64,000 bases of DNA from Pararhizobium sp. IMCC3301 (GTDB taxonomy: Bacteria > Pseudomonadota > Alphaproteobacteria > Rhizobiales > GCA-2746425). This document shows, in pieces, positions 18,973 through 28,876 of the stretch. Location of the stretch: assembly GCF_030758315.1 (NCBI RefSeq), contig NZ_CP132336.1, positions 620,001 through 684,000 of the forward strand, read 5' to 3'. The translations under genes and the position numbers were made by a program. The notes under the pieces are model-generated. The model did not search any database and had not been told where the DNA came from. It saw only the letters and a list, made by a program, of their open reading frames with translations. Positions within the stretch are counted from its first letter, which is position 1. Every line of letters starts with the position of its first letter.

Positions 18973-20052
18973 TTGGCAGACATCAAGATAGAAAACATCG
19001 TCAAGGACTACGGCACAATCCGCGCCGTGCACGGGGTCAGCCTTGAGGTGGAGGATGGTGATTTCGTTGCCTTTGTCGGACCTTCCGGCTGTGGAAAATC
19101 GACCATGCTGCGAATGATTGCCGGGCTCGAAGATATCACTGCCGGAACCTTGCGCATCGGCGGCCGGGTGGTGAACGACGCGGAGCCGCGTGATCGCGAT
19201 GTCGCCATGGTATTTCAGGATTATGCGCTTTATCCGCATATGACGAATGCCCAGAATATCGGGTTCGGCCTGAAAATGCGGGGCTGGAAGACGGCCGATA
19301 TTGCGCCGCGTGTCAAAAGCACGGCGCAGATGTTGCAGATCGAACCGCTTCTGGAGCGCCGGCCTGGCCAGTTATCAGGCGGGCAGCGCCAGCGTGTCGC
19401 CATGGGCCGGGCCATCATCCGCGAACCATCGGTGTTTCTGTTCGATGAGCCCCTGTCCAATCTTGATGCCAAGCTCAGGGTTGAAATGCGAACCCAGATC
19501 AAGCGCCTCCACGCCATGCTTGGCACCACCACAATATATGTCACCCATGATCAGACCGAAGCGTTGACGCTGGCTGACCGGGTTGTGGTGATGCGCGAAG
19601 GTCATATTGTACAGGCCGGACCGCCGCTTGAACTTTATAACAAGCCCAACTGCAGATTTGTCGGCGAATTCATCGGCTCCCCGCAGATGAATATCTTTGA
19701 AGGGATCGTTGACCGGTCAGGCGTTGCAACCCGATTGATCATTGGCGAGGATACTCTTGAGCTGGGAGAGATCAATGTTGCCGATGGATCGCGCGTCGAT
19801 GTCGGCATCCGACCGGAACATTTGCGCTGGTCTTCCCGTGACGCATGCAAACTCAGTCCGGTTGTGGAAGTGTTTGAGCCGCTGGGATCGGACACAATGG
19901 CCATCTGCCGGTTTGGTGGTCAGGACCTGACGGCGCGGCTTGAGCCGTCAATCCAGTTGCGCACCAATGAGCAGATTCACCTCAGTTTTGACACGGCGAA
20001 TCTTCATTTCTTTGACAGCCAAACTGGTGACAGACTGACAGTTGAGCACTGA
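18973..20052 (+). CDS. Sugar ABC transporter ATP-binding protein (UgpC/MalK type)
   Basis: A 359-residue ATPase: Walker A GPSGCGKST, signature LSGGQRQRVAMGRA, Walker B FLFDEPLSNLD, switch histidine in VTHDQTEA, and a C-terminal TOBE/OB regulatory domain (VGIRPEHLRW). It should energise the CUT1 importer encoded on the other strand, though MalK-like ATPases can serve several importers. The start is TTG at 18973, supported by an AGGAGG ribosome site; no nearby ATG fits. Confidence 0.92.
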   Translation: MADIKIENIVKDYGTIRAVHGVSLEVEDGDFVAFVGPSGCGKSTMLRMIAGLEDITAGTLRIGGRVVNDAEPRDRDVAMVFQDYALYPHMTNAQNIGFGLKMRGWKTADIAPRVKSTAQMLQIEPLLERRPGQLSGGQRQRVAMGRAIIREPSVFLFDEPLSNLDAKLRVEMRTQIKRLHAMLGTTTIYVTHDQTEALTLADRVVVMREGHIVQAGPPLELYNKPNCRFVGEFIGSPQMNIFEGIVDRSGVATRLIIGEDTLELGEINVADGSRVDVGIRPEHLRWSSRDACKLSPVVEVFEPLGSDTMAICRFGGQDLTARLEPSIQLRTNEQIHLSFDTANLHFFDSQTGDRLTVEH

Positions 20053-20233
20053 TTCCTCTGACCCGGTGACTGCCCACAATGCATGGACTGGCCCTGTATC
20101 GGGCTTGATCCGGCCGAGTTCGACGTCGCCAACGGCCCTTTTCACATTGCTGATGTGTTTAACGGGGAAAAGGCCATGCTCCCTTCCGCTCTGGTTACGG
20201 AATGGTTAAAACCCGCTGGAAGCGGAGAGCGTG

Positions 20234-21742
20234 ATGAATACGACGGCACTGACCAGCATTGACACCAAAAGCGAACACCAGGAGCCGTCCGATGACAGCT
20301 ACCGGCTGGCACCGCACAATCTTGAGGCGGAACAAGCCTTGCTGGGCGCCATTCTGGTCAATAATGAAGCGTTTTACCGGGTCTCCGACTTTCTCGAACC
20401 GGAGCATTTTTACGAAGGGCTGCATCGCCAGATCTATGAAACTGCGGCGCAACTGATTCGCGTCGGCAAGGTGGCAACCCCAATTACCCTGAAAACATTT
20501 TTGCCCGCCGATGAACAGGTCGGCGAGATAACCGTCAGCCAGTATCTGGTCCGGCTTGCGACCCAGGCCACAACCATCATCAATGCCGTCGATTACGGCC
20601 GCTCGATCTATGATCTTGCGATCCGTCGCTCGCTCATCGGAATTGGTGAGGATCTGGTCAATGTAGCGTTTGACTCCGCCGTCGATCACGCGCCGCGCGA
20701 CCAGATTGAAGATGCCGAAAAACGGCTTTATGAACTGGCCGAACAGGGCCGCTACGATGGTGGCTTTCACAGCTTTACCGATGCCCTGAAAGACGCGATT
20801 GACATGGCCAGCGCGGCCTATCAGCGTGATGGCCATCTGTCGGGTATCGCCACCGGTCTGCGCGATCTGGACCGGCAGATGGGCGGGCTGCAATCCTCCG
20901 ATCTGGTGGTGCTGGCGGGCCGCCCGGCCATGGGCAAGACCGCGCTGGCGACCAACATCGCCTTCAATATTGCCAAGGCCTATATGGGGGAAACCCAGCC
21001 GGACGGCACCACCAAAGCAGTGAATGGCGGCATTGTCGGTTTCTTCTCGCTGGAAATGTCGTCCGAGCAACTGGCAACACGTATCATTGCCGAACAGTCC
21101 GGCGTGTCATCGTCGGAAATCCGGCGCGGCACTATCGATGAGCGGCAATTCAACCAGATTGTCATCGCCAGCCAGGAAATGCAGAGCATTCCGTTCTATA
21201 TCGACCACACCGGCGGCATCTCCATATCGCAGCTCACCGCCCGGGCGCGCCGGCTGAAGCGTCAGCGCGGTCTGGATATGCTGATTATCGATTATCTTCA
21301 ACTGCTGCAGGGCTCCGGCAAACGCTCTGACAACCGCGTCCAGGAACTGACCGAAATCACCACCGGATTGAAAGCCCTGGCCAAGGAACTGAATGTACCT
21401 ATCCTCGCCCTGTCGCAATTATCGCGGCAGGTTGAAAACCGCGATGACAAGCGGCCGCAACTGTCCGATCTGCGTGAATCGGGATCGATTGAGCAGGACG
21501 CCGATGTGGTGATGTTCGTCTATCGCGAGGAATATTACCTGCAGCGCCAGATGCCCAAGGAAGGCACCGAGGAATTCTTCAAGTGGCAGGCGGAAATGGA
21601 AGATATCGCCGGCGTCGCCGAAGTCATCATCGGCAAGCAGCGCCACGGTCCCACCGGAACCGTCAAACTGCTGTTCGAAGGCGAATTCACCCGCTTCAGC
21701 AATCTGGCGCAGGAAGACCGGCTGCCGGAACAATATGAATAA
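20234..21742 (+). CDS. dnaB: Replicative DNA helicase DnaB
   Basis: The hexameric helicase of the replication fork. The 502-residue protein has the N-terminal DnaG-interaction domain (LAPHNLEAEQALLGAIL), the RecA-like core with Walker A AGRPAMGKTALA, Walker B DMLIIDYLQLL, and the LSQLSRQVENRDDKRPQLSDLRESG region. ATG at 20234, directly preceded by an in-frame GTG. It overlaps alr by eight bases. No intein is present. Confidence 0.97.
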   Translation: MNTTALTSIDTKSEHQEPSDDSYRLAPHNLEAEQALLGAILVNNEAFYRVSDFLEPEHFYEGLHRQIYETAAQLIRVGKVATPITLKTFLPADEQVGEITVSQYLVRLATQATTIINAVDYGRSIYDLAIRRSLIGIGEDLVNVAFDSAVDHAPRDQIEDAEKRLYELAEQGRYDGGFHSFTDALKDAIDMASAAYQRDGHLSGIATGLRDLDRQMGGLQSSDLVVLAGRPAMGKTALATNIAFNIAKAYMGETQPDGTTKAVNGGIVGFFSLEMSSEQLATRIIAEQSGVSSSEIRRGTIDERQFNQIVIASQEMQSIPFYIDHTGGISISQLTARARRLKRQRGLDMLIIDYLQLLQGSGKRSDNRVQELTEITTGLKALAKELNVPILALSQLSRQVENRDDKRPQLSDLRESGSIEQDADVVMFVYREEYYLQRQMPKEGTEEFFKWQAEMEDIAGVAEVIIGKQRHGPTGTVKLLFEGEFTRFSNLAQEDRLPEQYE

Positions 21743-22892
21743 TCCACCCCTGGATCAGGCTCCCGCCGGAGCAAGACTGACCATCGACCTTGGCGCGATT
21801 GCCGATAACTGGCGGCAACTGGACGCGATGGCTGGCGCTGCCGAATGCGCCGCGGTGGTCAAGGCCGATGCTTACGGCCTCGGGATTGAGCAAGTTGTTC
21901 CAACTTTGTGGAAGGCCGGTTGCAGAACGTTTTTCGTTGCCCTGCCGGGCGAAGGCATCCGCGTCCGCAAAGCCGCACCGGAGGCAATTATATACATATT
22001 GGCTGGCTATTTTGCTGACGCGCTGGATATTTATCGGCACTATGCGCTGCGCCCGGTTATCAATATGGAATTTGACGCCTGGGTGAAGGCGGGCCGCAAT
22101 GACAGGCTTGCATATGCAGTGCAACTGGAAACCGGCATGAACCGGCTGGGTATGCCGATTTCCGATTATGACAAACTCCAGGCATCCGGTCTGCTCGACG
22201 ACTATCAGCCGAGCCTGCTGATCAGTCATCTGGCCTGCGCCGACACACCCGGCCACGCCCTCAACGCCTTGCAGCAGCAGCGCTTTAGCAGCGCCGTGGA
22301 AAACCACCCCTGCAATTGCACCTCGCTGGCAAATTCGGCCGGCATTTTTCTTGGGTCTGATTATCATTACGATCTGGTGCGGCCCGGAATTGCGCTCTAT
22401 GGCGGCGCCTGCACAAGTGCCCTCGGGGCGGATAATCCGATGCGGCCTGTGATCAGCCTTGCAGCGCGCATTCTGCAACTGAAAGCGGTAGCCCCCGGCG
22501 AGACCATCGGCTATGGCGGCGCTGAAACCGTGCGCCCCTCGCCGCATTCAGGTTCGAATGAACGGTTTGTCGCCACCATTGCCGCCGGATATGCAGATGG
22601 TTATCTGCGCTCTGCCGGCAGCAGCGACCAGCGCCGCGGCGGCTGTGCTGCCTGGCGCGGAACGCGCATCCCCATCATTGGCCGCGTGTCGATGGATCTC
22701 ATCAGCGTTGATCTGACGGATCACCCGGATGTTGCGCAATTACAGGATGGCCGCTGGTATGATGAATGGATCGAATTGATCGGGCCTGCGGTACCGCTTG
22801 ACGACGTTGCCGGGGCCGCCGGGACCATCAGCTATGAGCTACTGACCGGCCTTGGCAACCGCTACCAACGAACCTACATCAACGGTCTTTGA
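21735..22892 (+). CDS. alr: Alanine racemase
   Basis: PLP enzyme converting L- to D-alanine for peptidoglycan. The 385-residue protein has the PLP lysine in VVKADAYGLG near residue 38, the N-terminal TIM barrel, and the catalytic tyrosine region AGYADGYLR with the C-terminal GRVSMDLISVD domain. It overlaps the end of dnaB by eight bases. Confidence 0.95.
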   Translation: MNNPPLDQAPAGARLTIDLGAIADNWRQLDAMAGAAECAAVVKADAYGLGIEQVVPTLWKAGCRTFFVALPGEGIRVRKAAPEAIIYILAGYFADALDIYRHYALRPVINMEFDAWVKAGRNDRLAYAVQLETGMNRLGMPISDYDKLQASGLLDDYQPSLLISHLACADTPGHALNALQQQRFSSAVENHPCNCTSLANSAGIFLGSDYHYDLVRPGIALYGGACTSALGADNPMRPVISLAARILQLKAVAPGETIGYGGAETVRPSPHSGSNERFVATIAAGYADGYLRSAGSSDQRRGGCAAWRGTRIPIIGRVSMDLISVDLTDHPDVAQLQDGRWYDEWIELIGPAVPLDDVAGAAGTISYELLTGLGNRYQRTYINGL

Positions 22893-22903
22893 CAGGAACC
22901 ACC

Positions 22904-24295
22904 TTGGCCAAGCAAAAACTGCAATATGTCTGCCAGAACTGCGGGGCTGTATCGCCGCGCTGGAACGGCAAATGCGAATCCTGCAATGCCTGGAACACCA
23001 TTGTTGAAGAAAATCCGGGATCAGGCATCGGCGGCGCCGCCAAACGGCTGATCGGCAAGGGCCGGGTCATGGAGCTGGTGCCGATGCAAGGCGACTCTCC
23101 CGAGGCCCCACGCATCCTGTGCGGCATTGCCGAGTTGGACCGGGTGACCGGTGGTGGATTTGTGCCAGGATCGGCATTGCTGGTGGGCGGTGATCCGGGC
23201 ATCGGCAAATCGACGATCCTGTTGCAGGCAGCCGCCCGCATGGCCCAGGCAGGTCGCAGGGTTGTCTATATTTCCGGCGAAGAGGCGATTGCCCAGGTGC
23301 GGATGCGCGCTCAGCGTCTCGGTTTGGGCGATGCGCCGGTCAGCCTTGCGGCAGAAACCAGCGTTGAAGATATTCTGACCACGCTGGAAGCTGGCACACC
23401 GCCGCATCTGCTGGTGCTGGATTCCATTCAGACCCTGTGGACCTCCCAGGTTGATTCGGCACCCGGCACTGTGACCCAGGTCCGCACGGCGGCGCAGGCG
23501 ATGATTCGCTATGCCAAAAAAACCGGTACAACCATCATTCTGGTTGGCCATGTAACCAAAGACGGGCAGATTGCCGGCCCCCGTGTGGTCGAGCACATGG
23601 TGGATGCGGTGTTCTATTTCGAGGGCGAAGGTGGACATCAGTTCCGCATCATGCGGGCTGTCAAGAACCGCTTCGGTCCGACCGACGAAATCGGTGTTTT
23701 CGAGATGACCGGCGGCGGATTGCGTGAAGTTTCCAACCCGTCCGAGCTGTTTCTGGGGGAGCGCAAAGCCAACAATCCCGGCACTGCGGTGTTTGCCGGC
23801 ATGGAAGGAACCAGGCCGGTTCTGGTGGAAATCCAGGCTCTGGTGGCACCCTCCTCGCTGGGCACGCCAAGACGCGCCGTCGTTGGCTGGGACAATAGCC
23901 GCCTGGCTATGGTTATAGCCGTTCTGGAGACCCATTGCGGGGTCAAGATCGGGGCGAATGATGTCTATCTGAACATTGCCGGAGGCTTGCGGATTGCCGA
24001 GCCTGCGGCGGATCTGGCAGTCGCCGCCGCACTGGTCTCATCGCTGACCGGTGCCCCATTGCCGCTGAACAGCGTTTATTTTGGTGAGGTCAGCCTGTCC
24101 GGTGCAATACGCTCCGTGACCCATACCCAGGCGCGGCTGAAGGAAGCGGAAAAATTGGGTTTCACGCTGGCAACGGTGCCGGAAGCAACCCGTGACGCAA
24201 CTTCCGGCCAGAAGGGCATTGATGTCAACTCCATTGCCGATCTGACCAGCATGGTGGCACGCATTGCCGCCTCCGCGCCGCAAAGGGAGGCTTGA
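22904..24295 (+). CDS. radA: DNA repair protein RadA
   Basis: RecA-family branch migration factor. The 463-residue protein has the N-terminal zinc finger (CQNCG ... CESCNAW), Walker A GGDPGIGKSTIL, the RadA-specific KNRFGPTDEIG motif and a Lon-like C-terminal domain (GGLRIAEPAADLAVAAAL). Start assigned to TTG at 22904, with an AGGAA ribosome site, giving the usual MAKxKxxYVCQNCG N-terminus; a TTG at 22889 overlaps the alr stop. Confidence 0.94.
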   Translation: MAKQKLQYVCQNCGAVSPRWNGKCESCNAWNTIVEENPGSGIGGAAKRLIGKGRVMELVPMQGDSPEAPRILCGIAELDRVTGGGFVPGSALLVGGDPGIGKSTILLQAAARMAQAGRRVVYISGEEAIAQVRMRAQRLGLGDAPVSLAAETSVEDILTTLEAGTPPHLLVLDSIQTLWTSQVDSAPGTVTQVRTAAQAMIRYAKKTGTTIILVGHVTKDGQIAGPRVVEHMVDAVFYFEGEGGHQFRIMRAVKNRFGPTDEIGVFEMTGGGLREVSNPSELFLGERKANNPGTAVFAGMEGTRPVLVEIQALVAPSSLGTPRRAVVGWDNSRLAMVIAVLETHCGVKIGANDVYLNIAGGLRIAEPAADLAVAAALVSSLTGAPLPLNSVYFGEVSLSGAIRSVTHTQARLKEAEKLGFTLATVPEATRDATSGQKGIDVNSIADLTSMVARIAASAPQREA

Positions 24296-24393
24296 AACAT
24301 GCCTCTGGAAAACTCTGCGTGGAAACATTTGGCAATGCAGCATAATCAGGCTAAGAAGCGGAACGTCAATTAAGAAAGCCAGGAGCCTGCCCC

Positions 24394-25089
24394 ATGTCCA
24401 TTACAATTCTGGACGGAATTCTTCTGGGCGTGATGCTGATTTCGGCCTTTTTGGCGATGATGCGCGGTTTTGTCCGTGAGGTCTTCTCCATAGGGACGTG
24501 GATTGCCGCTGCTGCCGCAGCGCTGTTTTTTCACCCGCTTCTGCTGCCCTATATCGAACCTTATGTCAGCAATGATCTGCTGTCGGTGGCGCTTGCTGCG
24601 GCTGCGGTGTTTTTCGTCACATTGATCCTCATCTCCTTCATCACCATCAGGATTTCAGATTTCATTCTGGACAGTGGCGTCGGCCCGATCGACCGCACAC
24701 TTGGGTTTATGTATGGAGCCCTGCGCGGCCTGCTTATTGTGGTCGTCGCAATGATGATCTTCAATGGCCTTGTGCAGCGCGAAAAACGGCCTGAATGGGT
24801 GAGCAATGCCCAGTCGCTTCCGGTGCTGCTGGAAATCGGCCGGCGTATCACAGCGGCACTGCCGCAGGATATTCAGGAAACCATCACCAACTTCTTTGGC
24901 AAAAAATCATCCGAGCCGGACAACAGCATTCTGCCGAATGACGAACCCGACGTGGCTCCGCCAACAATAGATCCAGCTGGCACTAACTCGTCGACAGGTG
25001 GTTCCACCATGGATGACAGCGAACAATTGCCACAACAAGATGATACAAGGAATGTAGAACGCATTATCAACGCCACTCCGGAAAACTGA
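24394..25089 (+). CDS. cvpA: CvpA family membrane protein
   Basis: A 231-residue protein with about four membrane helices and the CvpA signatures ILDGILLGVMLISAFL, MRGFVREVFSIGTW and RTLGFMYGALRGLL, followed by a polar ~70-residue cytoplasmic tail rich in Asp, Pro and Ser. CvpA homologues lie beside purF in many bacteria, as here (one base apart). The molecular role is not established. Confidence 0.88.
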   Translation: MSITILDGILLGVMLISAFLAMMRGFVREVFSIGTWIAAAAAALFFHPLLLPYIEPYVSNDLLSVALAAAAVFFVTLILISFITIRISDFILDSGVGPIDRTLGFMYGALRGLLIVVVAMMIFNGLVQREKRPEWVSNAQSLPVLLEIGRRITAALPQDIQETITNFFGKKSSEPDNSILPNDEPDVAPPTIDPAGTNSSTGGSTMDDSEQLPQQDDTRNVERIINATPEN

Positions 25090-25090
25090 A

Positions 25091-26533
25091 ATGGAATCGA
25101 ACGACGATAAATTTCATGAGGAATGCGGTGTCTTCGGCGTGTTCGGCCATTCCGATGCCGGTGCGATTGCAACGCTCGGCCTTCATGCGCTGCAGCATCG
25201 CGGCCAGGAGGCCGCAGGCATTGTGTCCTTTGACGGACGCCAGTTCTACTCTGAACGCCATATCGGACTGGTCGGCGATAATTTCACCAAACCTTCGGTC
25301 ATCAAAAGGCTGTCCGGTGACCGGGCTATCGGGCACAATCGCTACGCCACAACAGGCGGTGCCGGGCTTCGCAACGTACAGCCGCTGTTCGCCGAGTTTG
25401 CCGGTGGTGGCTTTGCCGTGGCCCATAACGGCAATCTGACCAATGCGCATACGCTGAAACGTGAATTGCAGCTGCGCGGCTCGATCTTTCAATCCACATC
25501 GGATACCGAAGTCATCATTCACCTGATCGCCACCAGCGAGAAAGGCCCGCTGGTCGATCGGATTGTGGATTCTCTCAATCAGATCGAAGGCGCTTATTCT
25601 CTGGTCGCGCTGTCACGCAAGAAGATGATCGGCTGCCGCGATCCGCTCGGTGTCCGCCCACTGGTGCTGGGTGATCTTGACGGAGCCTATGTACTGGCCT
25701 CCGAAACCTGTGCGCTCGACATTATCGGTGCCCGTTTTGTCCGCGAAATCGATCCGGGTGAAATGGTCGTGATCACCGACGGCGGGATTGAAAGTCTGCG
25801 CCCATTCGAGGCCGCCAAATCCCGCTTCTGTATATTTGAACATGTCTATTTTGCCCGGCCGGATTCGATCATTGAAGGCACCAGCGTTTACGATGTGCGC
25901 AAACGCATTGGTATGGAACTGGCAATTGAATCTCCTGCAGAGGCGGACATAGTCGTTCCGGTTCCCGATTCAGGCACTCCAGGCGCTATCGGTTATGCCG
26001 AGCAAAGCGGCCTGCGCTTTGACCTTGGCATCATCCGCAATCATTATGTCGGCCGGACCTTCATCCAGCCATCCGATTCAATCCGCCATATGGGCGTAAA
26101 ACTGAAGCACAATGCCAACAGTTCGGTCCTGAAAGGGCGGCGTGTGGTGCTGGTTGACGATTCCATTGTCCGCGGCACCACGTCCAGCAAGATCGTGCAG
26201 ATGGTCAGGGATGCCGGCGCATCGGAAATTCATATGCGTATTGCAAGTCCGCCGACCAGAAGTCCCTGTTATTATGGCGTTGATACGCCGGAAAAATCAA
26301 AACTGCTGGCCTCGCGCATGACGGTTGAGGAAATGGCCAACTACATCAAGGTTGATTCCCTGGCCTTTCTCACTCTGGATGGGCTCTACCGGGCCGTTGG
26401 TCAGGAACAACGCAATATGGAACAACCGCAATTCTGCGATGCCTGTTTTACAAGTGACTATCCTACCTTTCTCACCGACAAGGAAAATGAGCGCGCAAGC
26501 AGCCAGATTGCAACGCTGGTAGGAGCCAGCTAG
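25091..26533 (+). CDS. purF: Amidophosphoribosyltransferase
   Basis: First committed step of purine synthesis: PRPP plus glutamine to phosphoribosylamine. The 480-residue protein has a short propeptide before the N-terminal nucleophile cysteine in HEECGVFGVFG, the Ntn glutaminase domain (HNRYATTGG; AHNGNLTNA), and the PRPP site VVLVDDSIVRGTTS. C-terminal cysteines (CDACFTSDYP) resemble those of the B. subtilis class. The stop overlaps the GTG start of the next gene. Confidence 0.96.
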   Translation: MESNDDKFHEECGVFGVFGHSDAGAIATLGLHALQHRGQEAAGIVSFDGRQFYSERHIGLVGDNFTKPSVIKRLSGDRAIGHNRYATTGGAGLRNVQPLFAEFAGGGFAVAHNGNLTNAHTLKRELQLRGSIFQSTSDTEVIIHLIATSEKGPLVDRIVDSLNQIEGAYSLVALSRKKMIGCRDPLGVRPLVLGDLDGAYVLASETCALDIIGARFVREIDPGEMVVITDGGIESLRPFEAAKSRFCIFEHVYFARPDSIIEGTSVYDVRKRIGMELAIESPAEADIVVPVPDSGTPGAIGYAEQSGLRFDLGIIRNHYVGRTFIQPSDSIRHMGVKLKHNANSSVLKGRRVVLVDDSIVRGTTSSKIVQMVRDAGASEIHMRIASPPTRSPCYYGVDTPEKSKLLASRMTVEEMANYIKVDSLAFLTLDGLYRAVGQEQRNMEQPQFCDACFTSDYPTFLTDKENERASSQIATLVGAS

Positions 26534-27300
26534 TGAGCATTGCCAATTCAGAAGAACAGCCTCTCAAGGGGCAGGTCATCGTTGTCACCGGCGCATCGCG
26601 CGGCATCGGTTATTTCACCGCATCCCAGCTTGCCGGACTTGGCGCTCACATCATCGCGGTGGCACGAACTGTTGGCGGCCTGGAAGACCTTGATGACGCC
26701 ATCAAGGCACAGGGCGGTTCAGCGACGCTGGTTCCTTTCGATCTGAAGGATTTTGAGGCAATCGACCGTCTCGGTGCCGCAATTTATGAGCGCTGGGGCA
26801 AGCTGGACGGTCTCGTGGCCAATGGCGGCATTCTGGGCATCCTGTCGCCGCTTGGTCATATCAAACCCAGCGAATGGGAAAATGTCATGGCTGTCAATGT
26901 GACGGCCAATTGGCGTTTGATCCGTTCCCTCGATCCGCTGCTGCGACAGGCGGATGCTGCCCATGTCGCTTTCCTATCGTCAGGCGCGGCCTGGAAATGC
27001 AAACCCTATTGGGGCGTCTATTCGGTATCGAAAGCCGCCGTTGAAGCGCTTGCGAAAACCTATGCCGGCGAAACCCGGCAGACCGCCATGTCGGTCAATG
27101 CGATCAATCCCGGCGCCACGCGCACCGCAATGCGCGCCAAGGCAATGCCCGGTGAAGATCCGGACACATTGCCAACCCCGGCCACCATCGCAGCAAAGAT
27201 AGTTGCCACCATGCTTCCCGGCTTTACCGCAAGCGGCAAGCTGATTGATATCCCGACGGATGCGATGTTTGACCTGTTACCCGGATATCATGCCGGTTAA
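26533..27300 (+). CDS. Short-chain dehydrogenase/reductase
   Basis: A 255-residue SDR with the cofactor loop TGASRGIGYFTA, NGGILG in place of the usual NNAG, and the catalytic GVYSVSKAAVEAL (Tyr/Lys). It starts at GTG overlapping the purF stop, so is coupled to purF. This SDR follows purF in many rhizobial genomes; the substrate is unknown. Convergent with der ten bases downstream. Confidence 0.85.
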   Translation: MSIANSEEQPLKGQVIVVTGASRGIGYFTASQLAGLGAHIIAVARTVGGLEDLDDAIKAQGGSATLVPFDLKDFEAIDRLGAAIYERWGKLDGLVANGGILGILSPLGHIKPSEWENVMAVNVTANWRLIRSLDPLLRQADAAHVAFLSSGAAWKCKPYWGVYSVSKAAVEALAKTYAGETRQTAMSVNAINPGATRTAMRAKAMPGEDPDTLPTPATIAAKIVATMLPGFTASGKLIDIPTDAMFDLLPGYHAG

Positions 27301-27310
27301 GCGCAGGCTG

Positions 27311-28726
27311 CTATGATTTCCGTTTGGCACGGCTGGCATAAGGATTTTCACCCTTGCGCATCATCAGCCGGAGCGGAACGCCCATCAGACCGAAATCATC
27401 CCGCAACGCATTGATCAGGTAGCGCTCATAGGCCGAAGGCAGCGCGTCGGGTCGCGAACACGACACAAAAAACGTCGGGGGCCGGGTCTTCGCCTGGGTC
27501 ATGTAACGCAATTTGATCCGCCTGCCGCTGACAGCGGGCGGCGGATGGTGGTTCAGGATACCATCAAGCCAGCGGTTGAGACGGGCCGTGGAAATGCGTG
27601 CATTCCAGGTTTTGTAAACCTCGAAAACCGCCTTCATCAATTGATCAATGCCACTGCCGGCCAGACCCGAAATCGGCACCACCGGAACACCGCGCATTTG
27701 CGGCAGCAGCCGGGTCGCCTCAAGACGCAATTCTTTCAGGGCCTCATCGGGATCTTCGATCAGATCCCACTTGTTGAGCGCGATGACGCAGCCGCGCCCT
27801 TCGCGGGCAATCAGCGCTGCAATCTGCAGATCCTGCTTCTCAAACGGCATCGTCGCGTCCAGCATGACGACGACGATCTGTGCGAACTGGATGGCACGCA
27901 AACTGTCTGATACGGAGAGTTTCTCAAGTTTCTCCTGAACCTTTGCCTTGCGGCGCATACCGGCAGTGTCGAACAGGCGGATCGGATTGTCCTGCCACAT
28001 CCAGTCAACCGAAATCGTATCCCGTGTGATGCCGGCCTCAGGGCCGGTCAGCAGCCTGTCTTCACCGATCAAATAGTTGATAAAGGTGGATTTTCCGACA
28101 TTCGGACGGCCGACCACCGCCAGTTGAAGCGGACCGCGCGGCTTTTCTTCAGCAGGTGCATCCGGATCGAATATCTCGGCAAGCTCCGGCGCGGCGGCCT
28201 CCTCGACAGCAATCCCCTCACTGTCCGCATCATCGCCTTCCGAAATGATTCGAATGGCCTGATAAAGATCGGCCATGCCCTCGCCATGTTCTGCGGAAAT
28301 CGGAACCGGCTCGCCGAACCCCAGACTGTAGGCTTCATAATAGCCGGCTTCGCCCTTCTTGCCCTCGGCCTTGTTTGCGACCGGAATGATGGGCTTGCCG
28401 CTGATGCGCAGAAGATCCGCGAAATGTTCATCAGTCGGCGTCACGCCGATCCGCGCATCGATCAGGAACAGGCAGATATCCGCTTCCAGAATGGCCGCTT
28501 CGGTCTGCGCCCGCATGCGGCCTTCCAGACTATCGACATTGGCGACTTCCAGTCCGGCGGTATCGATCACATTGAAAGAAATATCGCCGATCTTGCCATC
28601 CCCGGAGCGGCGGTCACGGGTGACGCCCGGCGTGTCATCCACCAGCGCGAGTCGTTTTCCGACAAGGCGATTAAACAGGGTGGACTTGCCCACATTGGGG
28701 CGTCCGATAATAGCGACAGTAAACAT
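27311..28726 (-). CDS. der: Ribosome biogenesis GTPase Der (EngA)
   Basis: Essential double-GTPase acting in 50S subunit assembly. The 471-residue protein has two G domains, each with GRPNVGKST (near residues 8 and 210), DTPGV/DTAGM motifs and NKAE/NKWD base-recognition motifs, then the C-terminal KH-like domain ending [15 protein letters not shown]. Confidence 0.96.
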   Translation of the reverse strand: MFTVAIIGRPNVGKSTLFNRLVGKRLALVDDTPGVTRDRRSGDGKIGDISFNVIDTAGLEVANVDSLEGRMRAQTEAAILEADICLFLIDARIGVTPTDEHFADLLRISGKPIIPVANKAEGKKGEAGYYEAYSLGFGEPVPISAEHGEGMADLYQAIRIISEGDDADSEGIAVEEAAAPELAEIFDPDAPAEEKPRGPLQLAVVGRPNVGKSTFINYLIGEDRLLTGPEAGITRDTISVDWMWQDNPIRLFDTAGMRRKAKVQEKLEKLSVSDSLRAIQFAQIVVVMLDATMPFEKQDLQIAALIAREGRGCVIALNKWDLIEDPDEALKELRLEATRLLPQMRGVPVVPISGLAGSGIDQLMKAVFEVYKTWNARISTARLNRWLDGILNHHPPPAVSGRRIKLRYMTQAKTRPPTFFVSCSRPDALPSAYERYLINALRDDFGLMGVPLRLMMRKGENPYASRAKRKS

Positions 28727-28769
28727 TTAATGGTGTCCTGAGGACGTGCCCGGCGGATAGCGCAGGGAT

Positions 28770-28876
28770 ATTAGAGCACGTTTTACGAATATCGAGTCAT
28801 TTGACCGTGTTGGGGCTCTTTACCGGAGGTCACGACATTCTGCAATCCAGAACCCGATTCACTCCCGTGCTCTAAT
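28770..28876. repeat. Imperfect intergenic repeat-like element with 11-base inverted ends
   Basis: ATTAGAGCACG (28770-28780) and its exact complement CGTGCTCTAAT (28866-28876) bracket an 85-base interior between der and bamB; the right end overlaps the bamB stop. Similar 'TAGAGCA...' termini occur on dispersed intergenic elements of rhizobial genomes as I recall them. Only one clear copy is in this window. Confidence 0.35.

Noticed and set aside
20195-21070. 291-residue open frame opposite dnaB
   Set aside because: Antisense shadow of the helicase gene.
24300-24374. 24-codon frame between radA and cvpA
   Set aside because: Too short and without a good ribosome site or known homologue; not enough to call a gene.
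28124-28741. 205-residue open frame opposite der
   Set aside because: Shadow of the GTPase gene; low-complexity composition and no start context.
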